Positions 9,870 through 20,730 of a DNA stretch of 64,000 nucleotides are shown in pieces; positions within the stretch are counted from its first letter, which is position 1; the number at the start of each line of letters is the position of its first letter. The notes under the pieces were generated by a model. It was not told the origin of the DNA. It did not search any database and worked only from the letters and a program-made list of their open reading frames with translations. Made by a program: the position numbers and the translations under genes. Source of the stretch: Arion vulgaris (taxonomy: Eukaryota; Mollusca; Gastropoda; Stylommatophora; Arionidae); the NCBI GenBank assembly GCA_020796225.1, contig CM036769.1, positions 2,266,001 through 2,330,000 on the forward strand, in the 5' to 3' direction.

Positions 9870-10555
9870 TAGATGTATGGATAGATAGATAGACAGACAG
9901 GTAAATATGTAGGTAGACAGATAGGTAGGAAGATAGGTAGGCAGGCAGATAGATAGACAGGCAGGCAATCAGACATACAATAAGACAGACAAATTGACAG
10001 AGAGATAGATATGTAAGGTAGGTAGGTAGGTAGAGAGGTAGGTAGAGAGGTAGGTAGAGAGGTAGGTAGGTGGTGGAGTGGTGGAGGAGGTGGGTGAGAG
10101 GTAGTTAGGTGGGTGGAGGTGGGTAGGGGGGGTGGGAGGTGGGTGAGAGGTGGGTGGAGGTGGGTGAGAGGTGGCAGGGTGGGTGGGTGGGTGGAGGTGG
10201 GTGGGGTAGGTGGGTGGGTGGGTGGGTGGAGGTGGGTGGAGGTGGGTAGGTGGGTGGGTGGAGGTGGGTAGGAGAGGTGGTGGGTGGGTGGGTGGGTAGG
10301 GAGGTGGTGGTGGGTGGAGGTGGGTGAGGAGGTGGGTGGGTAGGTGGGAGGTGGGTGGGAGGTAGGGAGAGGTAGGTGGTGGTGGTAGGTGGTGGGTGGG
10401 TGGTGGTAGGAGGTAGGTAGATATGTATGAAGGTAGGAAGTTAGGGGGGCAGAGAGGTAAGTAGGTAGGAAGACAAGCAGCCAGGCAGATAGACAGACAG
10501 CTAAGCAGATAGACAGACAGGTAGGTAGGCAGACAGAGAGAGGTAGGCAGACAGA
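9870..10555. repeat. Compound tetranucleotide microsatellite (GATA/GACA/GGTA/GGTG)
   Basis: Runs of gata, gaca, ggta and ggtg interdigitate for about 690 bp. The centre (10070-10400) is almost pure G/T/A with g-runs, and the flanks are gata/gaca. The 282-codon antisense frame (Pro/Thr/His- and Leu-rich) follows from the repeat lacking stops. The G-rich strand has many ggg/gggg runs and could form quadruplexes. Confidence 0.9.
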
Positions 10556-10559
10556 TATG

Positions 10560-13145
10560 ATCTGTAGCCTAATCATATCGATTTTCAACTGCCAATAGCG
10601 CTTTGACGTGCTCAACTTGAACATGGGACCTACGTTTCATCGTCCGTCTCCGATAGGACTTTGAACTCAATTTCACCTGAACTGAGATCAGAACTTCATC
10701 GTCCGTCACCGATAGGACTTTGAACTCAATTTCACCTGAACTGAGATCAGAACTTCATCGTCCGTCACCGATAGGACTTTGAACTCAATTTCACCTGAAC
10801 TGAGATCAGAACTTCATCGTCCGTCACCGATAGGACTTTGAACTCAATTTCACCTGAACTGAGATCAGAACTTCATCGTCCGTCACCGATAGGACTTTGA
10901 ACTCAATTTCACCTGAACTGAGATCAGAACTTCATCGTCCGTCACCGATAGGACTTTGAACTCAATTTCACCTGAACTGAGATCAGAACTTCATCGTCCG
11001 TCACCGATAGGACTTTGAACTCAATTTCACCTGAACTGAGATCAGAACTTCATCGTCCGTCACCGATAGGACTTTGAACTCAATTTCACCTGAACTGAGA
11101 TCAGAACTTCATCGTCCGTCTCCGATAGGACTTTGAACTCAATTTCACCTGAACTGAGATCAGAACTTCATCGTCCGTCACCGATAGGACTTTGAACTCA
11201 ATTTCACCTGAACTGAGATCAGAACTTCATCGTCCGTCACCGATAGGACTTTGAACTCAATTTCACCTGAACTGAGATCAGAACTTCATCGTCCGTCTCC
11301 GATAGGACTTTGAACTCAATTTCACCTGAACTGAGATCAGAACTTCATCGTCCGTCACCGATAGGACTTTGAACTCAATTTCACCTGAACTGAGATCAGA
11401 ACTTCATCGTCCGTCTCCGATAGGACTTTGAACTCAATTTCACCTGAACTGAGATCAGAACTTCATCGTCCGTCACCGATAGGACTTTGAACTCAATTTC
11501 ACCTGAACTGAGATCAGAACTTCATCGTCCGTCTCCGATAGGACTTTGAACTCAATTTCACCTGAACTGAGATCAGAACTTCATCGTCCGTCACCGATAG
11601 GACTTTGAACTCAATTTCACCTGAACTGAGATCAGAACTTCATCGTCCGTCACCGATAGGACTTTGAACTCAATTTCACCTGAACTGAGATCAGAACTTC
11701 ATCGTCCGTCTCCGATAGGACTTTGAACTCAATTTCACCTGAACTGAGATCAGAACTTCATCGTCCGTCACCGATAGGACTTTGAACTCAATTTCACCTG
11801 AACTGAGATCAGAACTTCATCGTCCGTCACCGATAGGACTTTGAACTCAATTTCACCTGAACTGAGATCAGAACTTCATCGTCCGTCACCGATAGGACTT
11901 TGAACTCAATTTCACCTGAACTGAGATCAGAACTTCATCGTCCGTCTCCGATAGGACTTTGAACTCAATTTCACCTGAACTGAGATCAGAACTTCATCGT
12001 CCGTCACCGATAGGACTTTGAACTCAATTTCACCTGAACTGAGATCAGAACTTCATCGTCCGTCACCGATAGGACTTTGAACTCAATTTCACCTGAACTG
12101 AGATCAGAACTTCATCGTCCGTCACCGATAGGACTTTGAACTCAATTTCACCTGAACTGAGATCAGAACTTCATCGTCCGTCTCCGATAGGACTTTGAAC
12201 TCAATTTCACCTGAACTGAGATCAGAACTTCATCGTCCGTCACCGATAGGACTTTGAACTCAATTTCACCTGAACTGAGATCAGAACTTCATCGTCCGTC
12301 TCCGATAGGACTTTGAACTCAATTTCACCTGAACTGAGATCAGAACTTCATCGTCCGTCACCGATAGGACTTTGAACTCAATTTCACCTGAACTGAGATC
12401 AGAACTTCATCGTCCGTCTCCGATAGGACTTTGAACTCAATTTCACCTGAACTGAGATCAGAACTTCATCGTCCGTCACCGATAGGACTTTGAACTCAAT
12501 TTCACCTGAACTGAGATCAGAACTTCATCGTCCGTCACCGATAGGACTTTGAACTCAATTTCACCTGAACTGAGATCAGAACTTCATCGTCCGTCACCGA
12601 TAGGACTTTGAACTCAATTTCACCTGAACTGAGATCAGAACTTCATCGTCCGTCTCCGATAGGACTTTGAACTCAATTTCACCTGAACTGAGATCAGAAC
12701 TTCATCGTCCGTCACCGATAGGACTTTGAACTCAATTTCACCTGAACTGAGATCAGAACTTCATCGTCCGTCTCCGATAGGACTTTGAACTCAATTTCAC
12801 CTGAACTGAGATCAGAACTTCATCGTCCGTCACCGATAGGACTTTGAACTCAATTTCACCTGAACTGAGATCAGAACTTCATCGTCCGTCACCGATAGGA
12901 CTTTGAACTCAATTTCACCTGAACTGAGATCAGAACTTCATCGTCCGTCACCGATAGGACTTTGAACTCAATTTCACCTGAACTGAGATCAGAACTTCAT
13001 CGTCCGTCACCGATAGGACTTTGAACTCAATTTCACCTGAACTGAGATCAGAACTCGCTGGACAAATATTCCGATCATATCTACGATGGTAGAGAACCAA
13101 GTACATTTGGAGCGAGGGACGAGTACTCTAACTCTATGTCACAGA
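10560..13145 (-). mobile_element. SINE-B, antisense, split by an internal 59-bp array
   Basis: Left of the array, antisense sequence matches the SINE-B tail: cgtaggtcccatgttcaag, ttgagcacgt and aaaatcgat. Right of the array, antisense sequence matches the tRNA-like head and linker of SINE-B at 35066-35170, including gtactcgtccctcgctcc and aatatttgtccagcgag. The array sits exactly between them, where the full copy at 35 kb has a single unit. Confidence 0.85.
10637..13055. repeat. 59-bp minisatellite, 41 exact-length copies
   Basis: The array is 2419 bp, exactly 41 x 59, with no length variation. The main difference between copies is one site (gtcaccg versus gtctccg). The t variant is in copies 1, 9, 12, 14, 16, 19, 23, 27, 29, 31, 35 and 37. 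Antisense, each unit reads gatctcagttcaggtg...gagttcaaagtcctatcgg...gacgatga, the segment that SINE-B at 35.17-35.22 kb holds once. Extreme homogeneity indicates recent amplification. Confidence 0.97.
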
Positions 13146-13734
13146 GAACGAGCAAATATTTGTAATTGAATTTAAAACAGAAGACTGCAGCAATATGGGA
13201 TAAGATAATTGTGAATAAATGAATTAGATATAAGAGAGCTTGCGTGTTATCATGACGTTTTTAGTAGACCTGCTACTAGAATCGGATTGTAAGCGATATA
13301 TATATATTAGCCATTTCAGAAATTTATCAAGTGATCAAACACTTCTTCATTTTTTTCATTCGCCTAACCACAGCCAACTCTAGATAACTAGGCCAGACAA
13401 CAGAACGGGGATTCCCTGACCTAGATCAGGAAAAGGGGCTGGAAATTACAGATGTTTGATACTGCACGCTTTTTTTGCTATTTTACTCAATTCTGTGAGT
13501 CTATGGTTATTTATTGGTGAAAAAATATTCATAATATTGATATTCCTTATTGTTAAACTGAACTTGTTGTATAATATAACTTCGAGTTAGCATTTTGTGT
13601 TGATTTTAAAATGAATTCGTCTATATACACCACTACTGGAATGCCAGGACACGTGGTGTAGTTGTGGTCTGATTTTCCATAATTCTTACCTGAGTCCGAA
13701 GGCCCATAAGTTTATAGTTGGCTCTCTGGCTTAA
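13146..13734. other. No recognisable gene
   Basis: AT-rich sequence with a short (TA)n near 13299. No coding motif, boxes or repeats that I can place. Confidence 0.4.
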
Positions 13735-13842
13735 CCCACTATGAACCACAAACTGGACAATCAGCTTTCCTTAAAGGTCAGTCTATCAGACTTCCCCAAA
13801 ACTTAGTTTTCCGGTCGACTTGCTGTGGCCACATGTTCTTCT
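13735..13842 (-). pseudogene. LINE-J 3' fragment, antisense
   Basis: Antisense it reads through catgtggccac, gtcgacc.gaaaactaag and tttggggaa, then tgtccagtttgtgg. This is the last coding segment and start of the tail of LINE-J, as at 21.98-22.07 kb. It abuts an antisense element C on the right. Confidence 0.7.
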
Positions 13843-14850
13843 TCTTCGAATGCTCCATATCGACCAATTGTTAACTACGCACTGTGATTTGTGTGTGATT
13901 TGTATGTGATTTGTATGTGATTTGTATGTGATTTGTATGTGATTTGTATGTGATTTGTATGTGATTTGTATGTGATTTGTATGTGATTTGTATGTGATCT
14001 GTATGTGATTTGTATGTGATTTGTATGTGATTTGTATGTGATTTGTATGTGATCTGTATGTGATTTGTATGTGATTTGTATGTGATTTGTATGTGATTTG
14101 TATGTGATCTGTATGTGATTTGTATGTGATCTGTATGTGATTTGTATGTGATCTGTATGTGATTTGTATGTGATTTGTATGTGATTTGTATGTGATTTGT
14201 ATGTGATTTGTATGTGATTTGTATGTGATCTGTATGTGATTTGTATGTGATTTGTATGTGATTTGTATGTGATTTGTATGTGATTTGTATGTGATTTGTA
14301 TGTGATTTGTATGTGATTTGTATGTGATTTGTATGTGATTTGTATGTGATTTGTATGTGATTTGTATGTGATTTGTATGTGATTTGTATGTGATGTGTAT
14401 GTGATTTGTATGTGATTTGTATGTGATTTGTGTGTGATTTGCGTGTGATTTGTGTGTGATTTGTATGTGATTTGTGTGTGATTTGTGTGATTTGTGTGTG
14501 ATTTGTGTGTGATTTGTGTGTGATTTGTATGTGATTTGTATGTGATTTGTATGTGATTTGTATGTGATTTGTATGTGATTTGTATGTGATTTGTATGTGA
14601 TTTGTATGTGATTTGTATGTGATCTGTATGTGATTTGTATGTGATCTGTATGTGATCTGTATGTGATTTGTATGTGATTTGTATGTGATTTGTATGTGAT
14701 CTGTATGTGATTTGTATGTGATTTGTATGTGATTTGTATGTGATTTGTATGTGATTTGTATGTGATCTGTATGTGATCTGTATGTGATCTGTATGTGATT
14801 TGTATGTGATTTGTATGTGATTTGTATGTGATCTGTATGTGGTAATATTT
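13838..14850 (-). mobile_element. Element C copy, antisense, inflated by an 11-bp array
   Basis: The sequence cttcttcttcgaatgctcc, then atatcgaccaattgttaac, then tgtgatttg equals the inverse 3' part of element C (compare 15425-15511 and 16255-16339). In those copies tgtgatttgtatgtgatctg occurs once. Here it leads directly into the 11-bp array and the remainder of element C is missing. Confidence 0.7.
13883..14841. repeat. 11-bp minisatellite, about 87 copies
   Basis: The unit tgtgatttgta repeats for 959 bp, with t/c variants (tgatctg) and a block around 14425-14520 rich in gtgtg instead of gtatg. Three units equal 11 codons, so the antisense strand stays open for 358 codons as HIQITYKSHTN repeats. 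This is a by-product of the period, not a gene. Confidence 0.97.
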
Positions 14851-15042
14851 GTTGTCAGCTTTAGGTAAACCTGACAGATCTGAAGCTGACTACCCATTTT
14901 GTGGTCCACAGTGCGCATGACCAGATATCGCTGAAGATGGAAACCTGACATACCTGAAGCTGACTACCCATTTTGTGGTCCACAGTAAATTAAGCGCATG
15001 ACCATAGATCGCTGAAGATGTAGAAGATTTTAGTTTAGATAG
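14850..15042 (+). pseudogene. LINE-J 3' tail with duplicated 80-bp segment
   Basis: Two successive copies of an approximately 80-bp segment start cctgaca and contain ctgaagctgactacccattt, gtggtccacag, gcgcatgacca and atcgctgaaga. This is the end of the LINE-J frame (LKLTVQFVVHSK-stop) plus its 3' UTR. A SINE-B tail follows directly from about 15043. Confidence 0.75.
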
Positions 15043-15145
15043 TTTCTAATCTTATCGGAGACAGACGATAAAACGTAGGTCACGTGTTGACGTTGCACGT
15101 ATAAGAGCTTAAGGTGGTTGAAAATCGATAAAAGTTATACAGAAA
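15043..15145 (+). mobile_element. SINE-B 3' part fused to the LINE-J tail
   Basis: From gatagtttctaatc and ttatcggagacagacgataa onwards it follows SINE-B (compare 35175-35260), without the tRNA-like head. A similar fusion occurs at about 22187. Confidence 0.65.
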
Positions 15146-15264
15146 GCTTCTGTAATTGTCATGTACTTTCAATGCGTAACAGGTGTGTTAATGCTGTGTT
15201 TGTTATGTAGATGTGTTCTTTTATTCACTCAGTGTGTAAAAGATGTGTTGATAGCGTGCTGTGT

Positions 15265-15511
15265 TTGATATTTGCCAGTGTGTTGCCGGACTTGCAAGGA
15301 GAGTAAAGAATACAAACACTGCGACCTACAAGGGGCATGGGAGGGCCTAGGAAGCTTCCTAGTAAATAAAAAGCGTTGCAGAAATTGGATACGCTTTCCT
15401 ACTTGTAGGCGCAAAAGTGGCACAACGTACAATCGCTCTTAGGCTCAGATCACATACAAATCACAAAGAGTGGTTAAACAATTGCTCGATATGGAGCGTT
15501 GGAAGAAGTAG
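15265..15511 (+). mobile_element. Element C, copy at 15.3 kb
   Basis: It matches 16088-16339: a ttgccggacttgcaaggag-like start, aaagaata, ctgcgacctacaa, tagtaaataaaa, tacttgtaggcgc, ctcttaggctcagatcacat, and a gaagaagtag-rich 3' end. No tRNA boxes are certain. It ends with the GAA-rich tail at about 15511. Confidence 0.7.
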
Positions 15512-15547
15512 TTTGATGTGCTATTGCTTGTCATGATAAAAGGATGT

Positions 15548-15790
15548 AAAGGCGAATGATTGTCCTCATTGCACTGGGTGTTTCCAAATGGCACCGTCCT
15601 TCTCGGCAGAAACTGCACGTCAACTGGCGAAAGTGTTGCACAAAGCACGAATCCCTTAGCTCCAATAGCAATCCTATGTATCTCAGGAGAAAAAAATGCA
15701 CATGGGAACTGGACACCACGATCCGGATTCAAACCAACAACCTTTTGATCGCAATGCAACCGTCTTAATCACTTTGCAACAGAGACCCTG
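15548..15790 (-). mobile_element. SINE-2 copy, antisense
   Basis: Antisense it gives an A-box-like gattaagacggttgc region and a B box ggtttgaatccgg, then the SINE-2 body with cccatgtgcattttt..., gagatacatagg and the gcaatgaggacaatcattcg tail. It aligns with 4772-5016 over its whole length. Confidence 0.8.
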
Positions 15791-15898
15791 TCGTTTTCCT
15801 GCTCGATGTTAACATGGTGCGCCAACGTTTCATAACTACTGATATTGTAATGTTAATATTCAACTAAATCGCCACCAAACCGAATGCATTGTTACGTA

Positions 15899-16054
15899 AG
15901 CTTGTCACGCAGCTTGTCACGCAGCTTGTCACGTAGCTTGTCACGCAGCTTGCCATGCAGCTTGTCACGTAGCTTGTCACGCGGCTTGTCACGCAGCTTG
16001 TCACGTAGCTTGTCACGCAGCTTGTCACGCAGCTTGTCACGTAGCTTGTCACGG
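15899..16054. repeat. 12-bp minisatellite, 13 copies
   Basis: The unit gcttgtcacgya is repeated 13 times with a few substitutions (one cttgccatg). Twelve bp is four codons, so the antisense frame VTSC/VTSY stays open. It is not a gene. Confidence 0.95.
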
Positions 16055-16087
16055 TGAATGGGATACACGTCCCTAACTCATCTAGTC

Positions 16088-16339
16088 GCCCGTGTGGTGC
16101 CGGGGCCCGCAAGGAAGCAAAGAATAGTACCACTGCAACCTACAATGCATGTCGTAATAGCCGACTGATGTAGGCCCTAGGGATGTACCCTAGTAAATAA
16201 AAACAGCGCAGAAATCGGATGTGCTGGCCTACTTGTGGGCGCATAACTGGCACAACCGCTCTTAGGCTCAGATCACATATAAATCACACAAAGTGGTTGA
16301 CAAGTGGTCGATGTGGAGCGCTCGAAGAAGTAGAAGATG
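16088..16339 (+). mobile_element. Element C, complete 252-bp retroposon with 13-bp target duplication
   Basis: Perfect direct repeats aactcatctagtc at 16075-16087 and 16340-16352 bracket the element. It starts gcccgtgtggtgccggggc, contains ctctt aggctcagatcac and tggtcgatgtggagcg, and ends in a gaagaagtagaagatg tail. Target duplication length and tail indicate a SINE-like retroposon, but I cannot identify a tRNA, 5S or 7SL head. It separates the 12-bp array from the 43-bp array. Confidence 0.8.
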
Positions 16340-16351
16340 AACTCATCTAGT

Positions 16352-17076
16352 CAGGGGCACCTTTACTTGTGTCCAGTGGGGGAAGAGAGGCAAACAGGGG
16401 CACCTTTACTTGTGTCCAGTGGGGAAGAGAGGCAAACAGGGGCACCTTTACTTGTGTCCAGTGGGGAAGAGAGGCAAACAGGGGCACCTTTACTTGTGTC
16501 CAGTGGGGAAGAGAGGCAAACAGGGGCACCTTTACTTGTGTCCAGTGGGGAAGAGAGGCAAACAGGGGCACCTTTACTTGTGTCCAGTGGGGAAGAGAGG
16601 CAAACAGGGGCACCTTTACTTGTTTCCAGCGGGGGAAGAGAGGCAAACAGGGGCACCTTTACTTGTGTCCAGCGGGGGAAGAGAGGCAAACAGGGGCACC
16701 TTTACTTGTGTCCAGCGGGGGAAGAGAGGCAAACAGGGGCACCTTTACTTGTTTCCAGCGGGGGAAGAGAGGCAAACAGGGGCACCTTTACTTGTGTCCA
16801 GCGGGGGAAGAGAGGCAAACAGGGGCACCTTTACTTGTGTCCAGCGGGGGAAGAGAGGCAAACAGGGGCACCTTTACTTGTGTCCAGCGGGGGAAGAGAG
16901 GCAAACAGGGGCACCTTTACTTGTGTCCAGCGGGGGAAGAGAGGCAAACAGGGGCACCTTTACCTGTGTCCAGCGGGGGAAGAGAGGCAAACAGGGGCAC
17001 CTTTACTTGTGTCCAGCGGGGGAAGAGAGGCAAACAGGGGCACCTTTACTTGTGTCCAGCGGAGGAAGAGAGGTAA
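16352..17076. repeat. 42/43-bp minisatellite, 17 copies
   Basis: Units start caggggcacctttacttgtg, continue with tccag, and end aagagaggcaaa. Early units mostly carry gtgggg (42 bp) and later ones gcggggg (43 bp). In-frame periods of 42 bp followed by frame-shifting 43-bp units explain the three overlapping long frames (GAPLLVSSGEERQT and relatives). Confidence 0.95.
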
Positions 17077-18261
17077 AACGTGGAAGGTTTTTCTTGTTCT
17101 TTGAAGATAGTTCTCTAACCTTGGCAGCGCCAATAGGAAAGGTCAATGTCACATATTTTATTAAGAGAGCAGATAACTAAGATGATGAAGAGAGAGAGAG
17201 TGTGTGTGTGTGTGTGACAGAGAGAAAGAGAGCAGTTGTTATCACAACAAAATATCAAATTTCTAAAATATGTATACATCTTAAGATATAGTTAAAAAGG
17301 TCAACAAGTTATGAAATTTATGCAAGCGGGTCGGTCGTCTGCGCACTTCGCCATTTCGTAATATCAATACAACGACACGGCGTTAGTGAAGCTAGTTGTC
17401 TCTCTTGCCTTACCACAATTCCCTGGTACAACTAATGTCAAGGCCGTCATCTTTATCTGATCGAAATCAGTCTGTGTTGAGATGACGAAATGTTTATCAT
17501 ATATCGTGTTATTTCTTCTATGTTCTTTCTAAAACCTTGCGGATTTCGTAATGCTTTAAGATTTTTCTGACATATTTGTTATAACATAGCTATTAAAAAA
17601 TCGTTTCGTGTTACAATGACTTCATCAGTTATGCACAACTAACTCAACTGGGCGTGTGTGTTTCTTATGACTGGTGGTCACTTATGATCGTCTCATCGTC
17701 AACTGTGTTTGGATTTTATTCCGATACTTCATAACCGTTCTGTTCAACATTGTTTGAATTTTATTCAGATTTTTAATATGTGTTTCAGAAATTGAGATTG
17801 TATATTGAAAGTTATTTTCATTAAAAGAAAGTGGTTCCTCGCAAGAAGTAATGACAGTAGGTTGAAGTGTATGATGAAACTACTATTTAGAGTGCGCCGT
17901 TCAAAAACATTCAGACTTGGATTCTCCGTAAGCAGTTAATTCTTATTTTCTATGTTTGTTGACCTACACGTAATGATTTAACCAAACAAGGTTAGTTCAT
18001 AGGTTAAAAGTGCCGTGCCTCCGTTTATAGAGGTTTTAATTCCCAATATAATAAACCAAAAAATGCGTTCAAGTGTGTCCATGCCATCATATTCTAAATC
18101 AGACACACACACACTCACGACATATTGTGTACACACCAGAGAGAGATATTGTGTACACACCAGAGAGAGATATTGTGATCAATAATTTCTCAAATGACAG
18201 TTGTCTCCTAGTATAAATAATATTAAATCTAGCCGTTTTTATGCTATCTGGTTTCATCTGA
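17077..18261. other. No recognisable gene
   Basis: AT-rich unique sequence with a (GT)n at 17196-17217 and a 24-bp duplication (attgtgtacacaccagagag...) at about 18124-18172. No motif-bearing frame or RNA-like boxes. Confidence 0.4.
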
Positions 18262-18360
18262 GGACATGGTGTTAGGATTGTAATTTGTTTACACGTTGAC
18301 AAGCGGCACACGATGGGTGATGTCACTATCATTATTCCCGTCACCTTCATGGGCGTCAAC
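18262..18360 (-). mobile_element. SINE-E fragment, antisense
   Basis: The blocks tggtgttagg, cgttgac, cggcacacgatgg and tgatgt match the SINE-E copy at 24.60-24.66 kb. The tRNA-like part is missing. Confidence 0.5.
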
Positions 18361-18414
18361 GTGCATTTTGGATATGGGTGGTTGGGGGGATAAATAAAAT
18401 ATGTTTAGATGCTA

Positions 18415-18940
18415 GTTTTATTGATAGATTGATATTACCATCATAATCATTGCATTTCCGTGAGTAACCATGTGTGCTGTGATGTATTTCTCATACATAA
18501 AGATTTGGTAGCGCGTTGGACGACGGGTGACCAGCCCCCTGTGAGTGCGGTTCAATTCTGCGGGCTAGCAGAAAAGCCCCGGGTTCTCCAGATTTACGGT
18601 GTTCGTGGCACCGAACCGAAGGGTTACGATGTCCATTGCACCGAGCCGAAGAGCTGAAGGCTCAAGTTCTTCTGGATTAAAAAAAAATACATGAAGATCT
18701 TAGCGGCAGTGCACAAACCCGTAGCTCCGGCGAGGTCCCCTGATGTAATTTAGAAGATGGTAAAACTATTTTGTAGGAATTTTACTGATTAATCTTTCTA
18801 ATAAATTTTGCCTGGGCAGCGGCTTTCCAGTCTGTTCTTCTCGTTTTAAACTGCCAAGGGTTCTTTTACGTGCTCAGCTTGAACACGTCTCCGATAGGAC
18901 TAGGAACTTGATCTCACAGATGGTAGTTTACTGCGAGCAA
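18415..18940 (-). mobile_element. SINE-B, antisense, interrupted by SINE-C
   Basis: The left part (18415-18504) is the inverse of the SINE-B 3' end: a gattgatatt tail, then ttccgtgagtaaccatgtgtg. The right part (18690-18940) continues the inverse with agatcttagcgg, ggcagcggctttccagtctg, acgtgctcagcttgaac and cctatcgg-type sequence. The inserted SINE-C lies between them. The tRNA head is missing on the right. Confidence 0.8.
18505..18688 (+). mobile_element. tRNA-derived SINE (SINE-C) nested in SINE-B
   Basis: The head reads ttggtagcgcgttggacg with a B-box-like gcggttcaattctgc, resembling a tRNA. The body has ttctccagatttacggtg and aagagctgaaggctcaag, and the tail is attaaaaaaaaa. Near-identical 11-bp repeats tacataaagat (left) and tacatgaagat (right) flank it. 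A second copy is at 54406-54620. Confidence 0.85.
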
Positions 18941-19050
18941 ATGAAGGCCGGATACGAGTACAACTATTTTATTTAAAAGTCATTTTCAGGGAAACAATTG
19001 CTCGTCTTACACCCTTACCATAACGTTGGGATGCCCATTGTCAACTTTAA

Positions 19051-20529
19051 TTGTCAGTGTGTATCCCTGGCTGAATCAATTGTTAGTGTGTATCCTTGGC
19101 TGAATCAATTGTTAGTGTGTATCCCTGGCTGAATCAATTGTTAGTGTGTATCCCTGGCTGAATCAATTGTTAGTGTGTATCCCTGGCTGAATCAATTGTC
19201 AGTGTGTATCCCTGGCTGAATCAATTGTTAGTGTATATCCCTGGCTGAATAAATTGTCAGTGTGTATCCCTGGCTGAATCAATTGTCAGTGTATATCCCT
19301 GGCTGAATCAATTGTCAGTGTGTATCCCTGGCTGAATCAATTGTCAGTGTATATCCCTGGCTGAATCAATTGTCAGTGTATATCCCTGGCTGAATCAATT
19401 GTCAGTGTATATCCCTGGCTGAATCAATTGTCAGTGTGTATCCCTGGCTGAATCAATTGTCAGTGTATATCCCTGGCTGAATCAATTGTCAGTGTGTATC
19501 CCTGGCTGAATCAATTGTCAGTGTATATCCCTGGCTGAATCAATTGTCAGTGTGTATCCCTGGCTGAATCAATTGTCAGTGTATATCCCTGGCTGAATCA
19601 ATTGTCAGTGTGTATCCCTGGCTGAATCAATTGTCAGTGTATATCCCTGGCTGAATCAATTGTCAGTGTGTATCCCTGGCTGAATCAATTGTCAGTGTAT
19701 ATCCCTGGCTGAATCAATTGTCAGTGTGTATCCCTGGCTGAATCAATTGTCAGTGTATATCCCTGGCTGAATCAATTGTCAGTGTATATCCCTGGCTGAA
19801 TCAATTGTCAGTGTGTATCCCTGGCTGAATCAATTGTCAGTGTATATCCCTGGCTGAATCAATTGTCAGTGTATATCCCTGGCTGAATCAATTGTCAGTG
19901 TATATCCCTGGCTGAATCAATTGTCAGTGTATATCCCTGGCTGAATCAATTGTCAGTGTATATCCCTGGCTGAATCAATTGTCAGTGTGTATCCCTGGCT
20001 GAATCAATTGTCAGTGTGTATCCCTGGCTGAATCAATTGTCAGTGTGTATCCCTGGCTGAATCAATTGTCAGTGTGTATCCCTGGCTGAATCAATTGTCA
20101 GTGTGTATCCCTGGCTGAATCAATTGTCAGTGTATATCCCTGGCTGAATCAATTGTCAGTGTGTATCCCTGGCTGAATCAATTGTCAGTGTATATCTCTG
20201 GCTGAATCAATTGTCAGTGTATATCCCTGGCTGAATCAATTGTCAGTGTATATCCCTGGCTGAATCAATTGTCAGTGTGTATCCCTGGCTGAATCAATTG
20301 TCAGTGTATATCCCTGGCTGAATCAATTGTCAGTGTATATCCCTGGCTGAATCAATTGTCAGTGTGTATCCCTGGCTGAATCAATTGTCAGTGTATATCC
20401 CTGGCTGAATCAATTGTCAGTGTATATCCCTGGCTGAATCAATTGTCAGTGTGTATCCCTGGCTGAATCAATTGTCAGTGTATATCCCTGGCTGAATCAA
20501 TTGTCAGTGTGTATCCCTGGCTGAATCAA
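19051..20529. repeat. 29-bp minisatellite, 51 exact-length copies
   Basis: The array is 1479 bp, exactly 51 x 29. Units start ttgtcagtgtgtatccctgg. The first copies after the left edge carry ttgttag. From about 19430 to 19780 the variants gtgtat and gtatat alternate strictly, giving a 58-bp dimeric higher-order unit. The last unit runs into a tRNA-like sequence (ctggctgaatcaattagagc). Confidence 0.97.
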
Positions 20530-20695
20530 TTAGAGCGCGGCTCCCATGCAGGAGACCCCCATGTTCAATTCAGGGTAAGGCAAAAGATTTTTTTTTCTGT
20601 TGTGGGCATAATGAAAAAACCTTACCCGAACATCTTTGGGTCGACTACACTAGCCATTCCTCAGGCTCTCGCCCCACCTTTCCTACACCGCCCCT
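20508..20695 (+). mobile_element. Possible tRNA-derived SINE at the edge of the 29-bp array
   Basis: The end of the array and the next bases read ctggctgaatcaattagagc, gcggctcccatgcaggagac and catgttcaattcagggt. That is an order of A-box-like, anticodon-arm-like and B-box-like segments of a tRNA. Poly-T and non-repetitive sequence follow. I see only one copy, so this is tentative. Confidence 0.4.
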
Positions 20696-20730
20696 AGAAG
20701 AGCGCTACTACAGACAGTAACGACAAAATG

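Noticed and set aside
10637..13055. CRISPR-like array
   Set aside because: Repeats are head to tail with no variable spacers. The monomer is a SINE segment and the genome is clearly animal.
13875..14951. 358-codon antisense frame of HIQITYKSHTN repeats as a repetitive protein gene
   Set aside because: The 11-bp unit gives an 11-codon period with no stop by chance. There is no signal for transcription, splice sites or a non-repeat domain, and the flanks are LINE-J and element C.
16337..17180. Overlapping 235-256 codon frames (GAPLLVSSGEERQT etc.)
   Set aside because: All three plus frames are open at once because the 43-bp unit rotates through frames. This is a minisatellite, not a gene.
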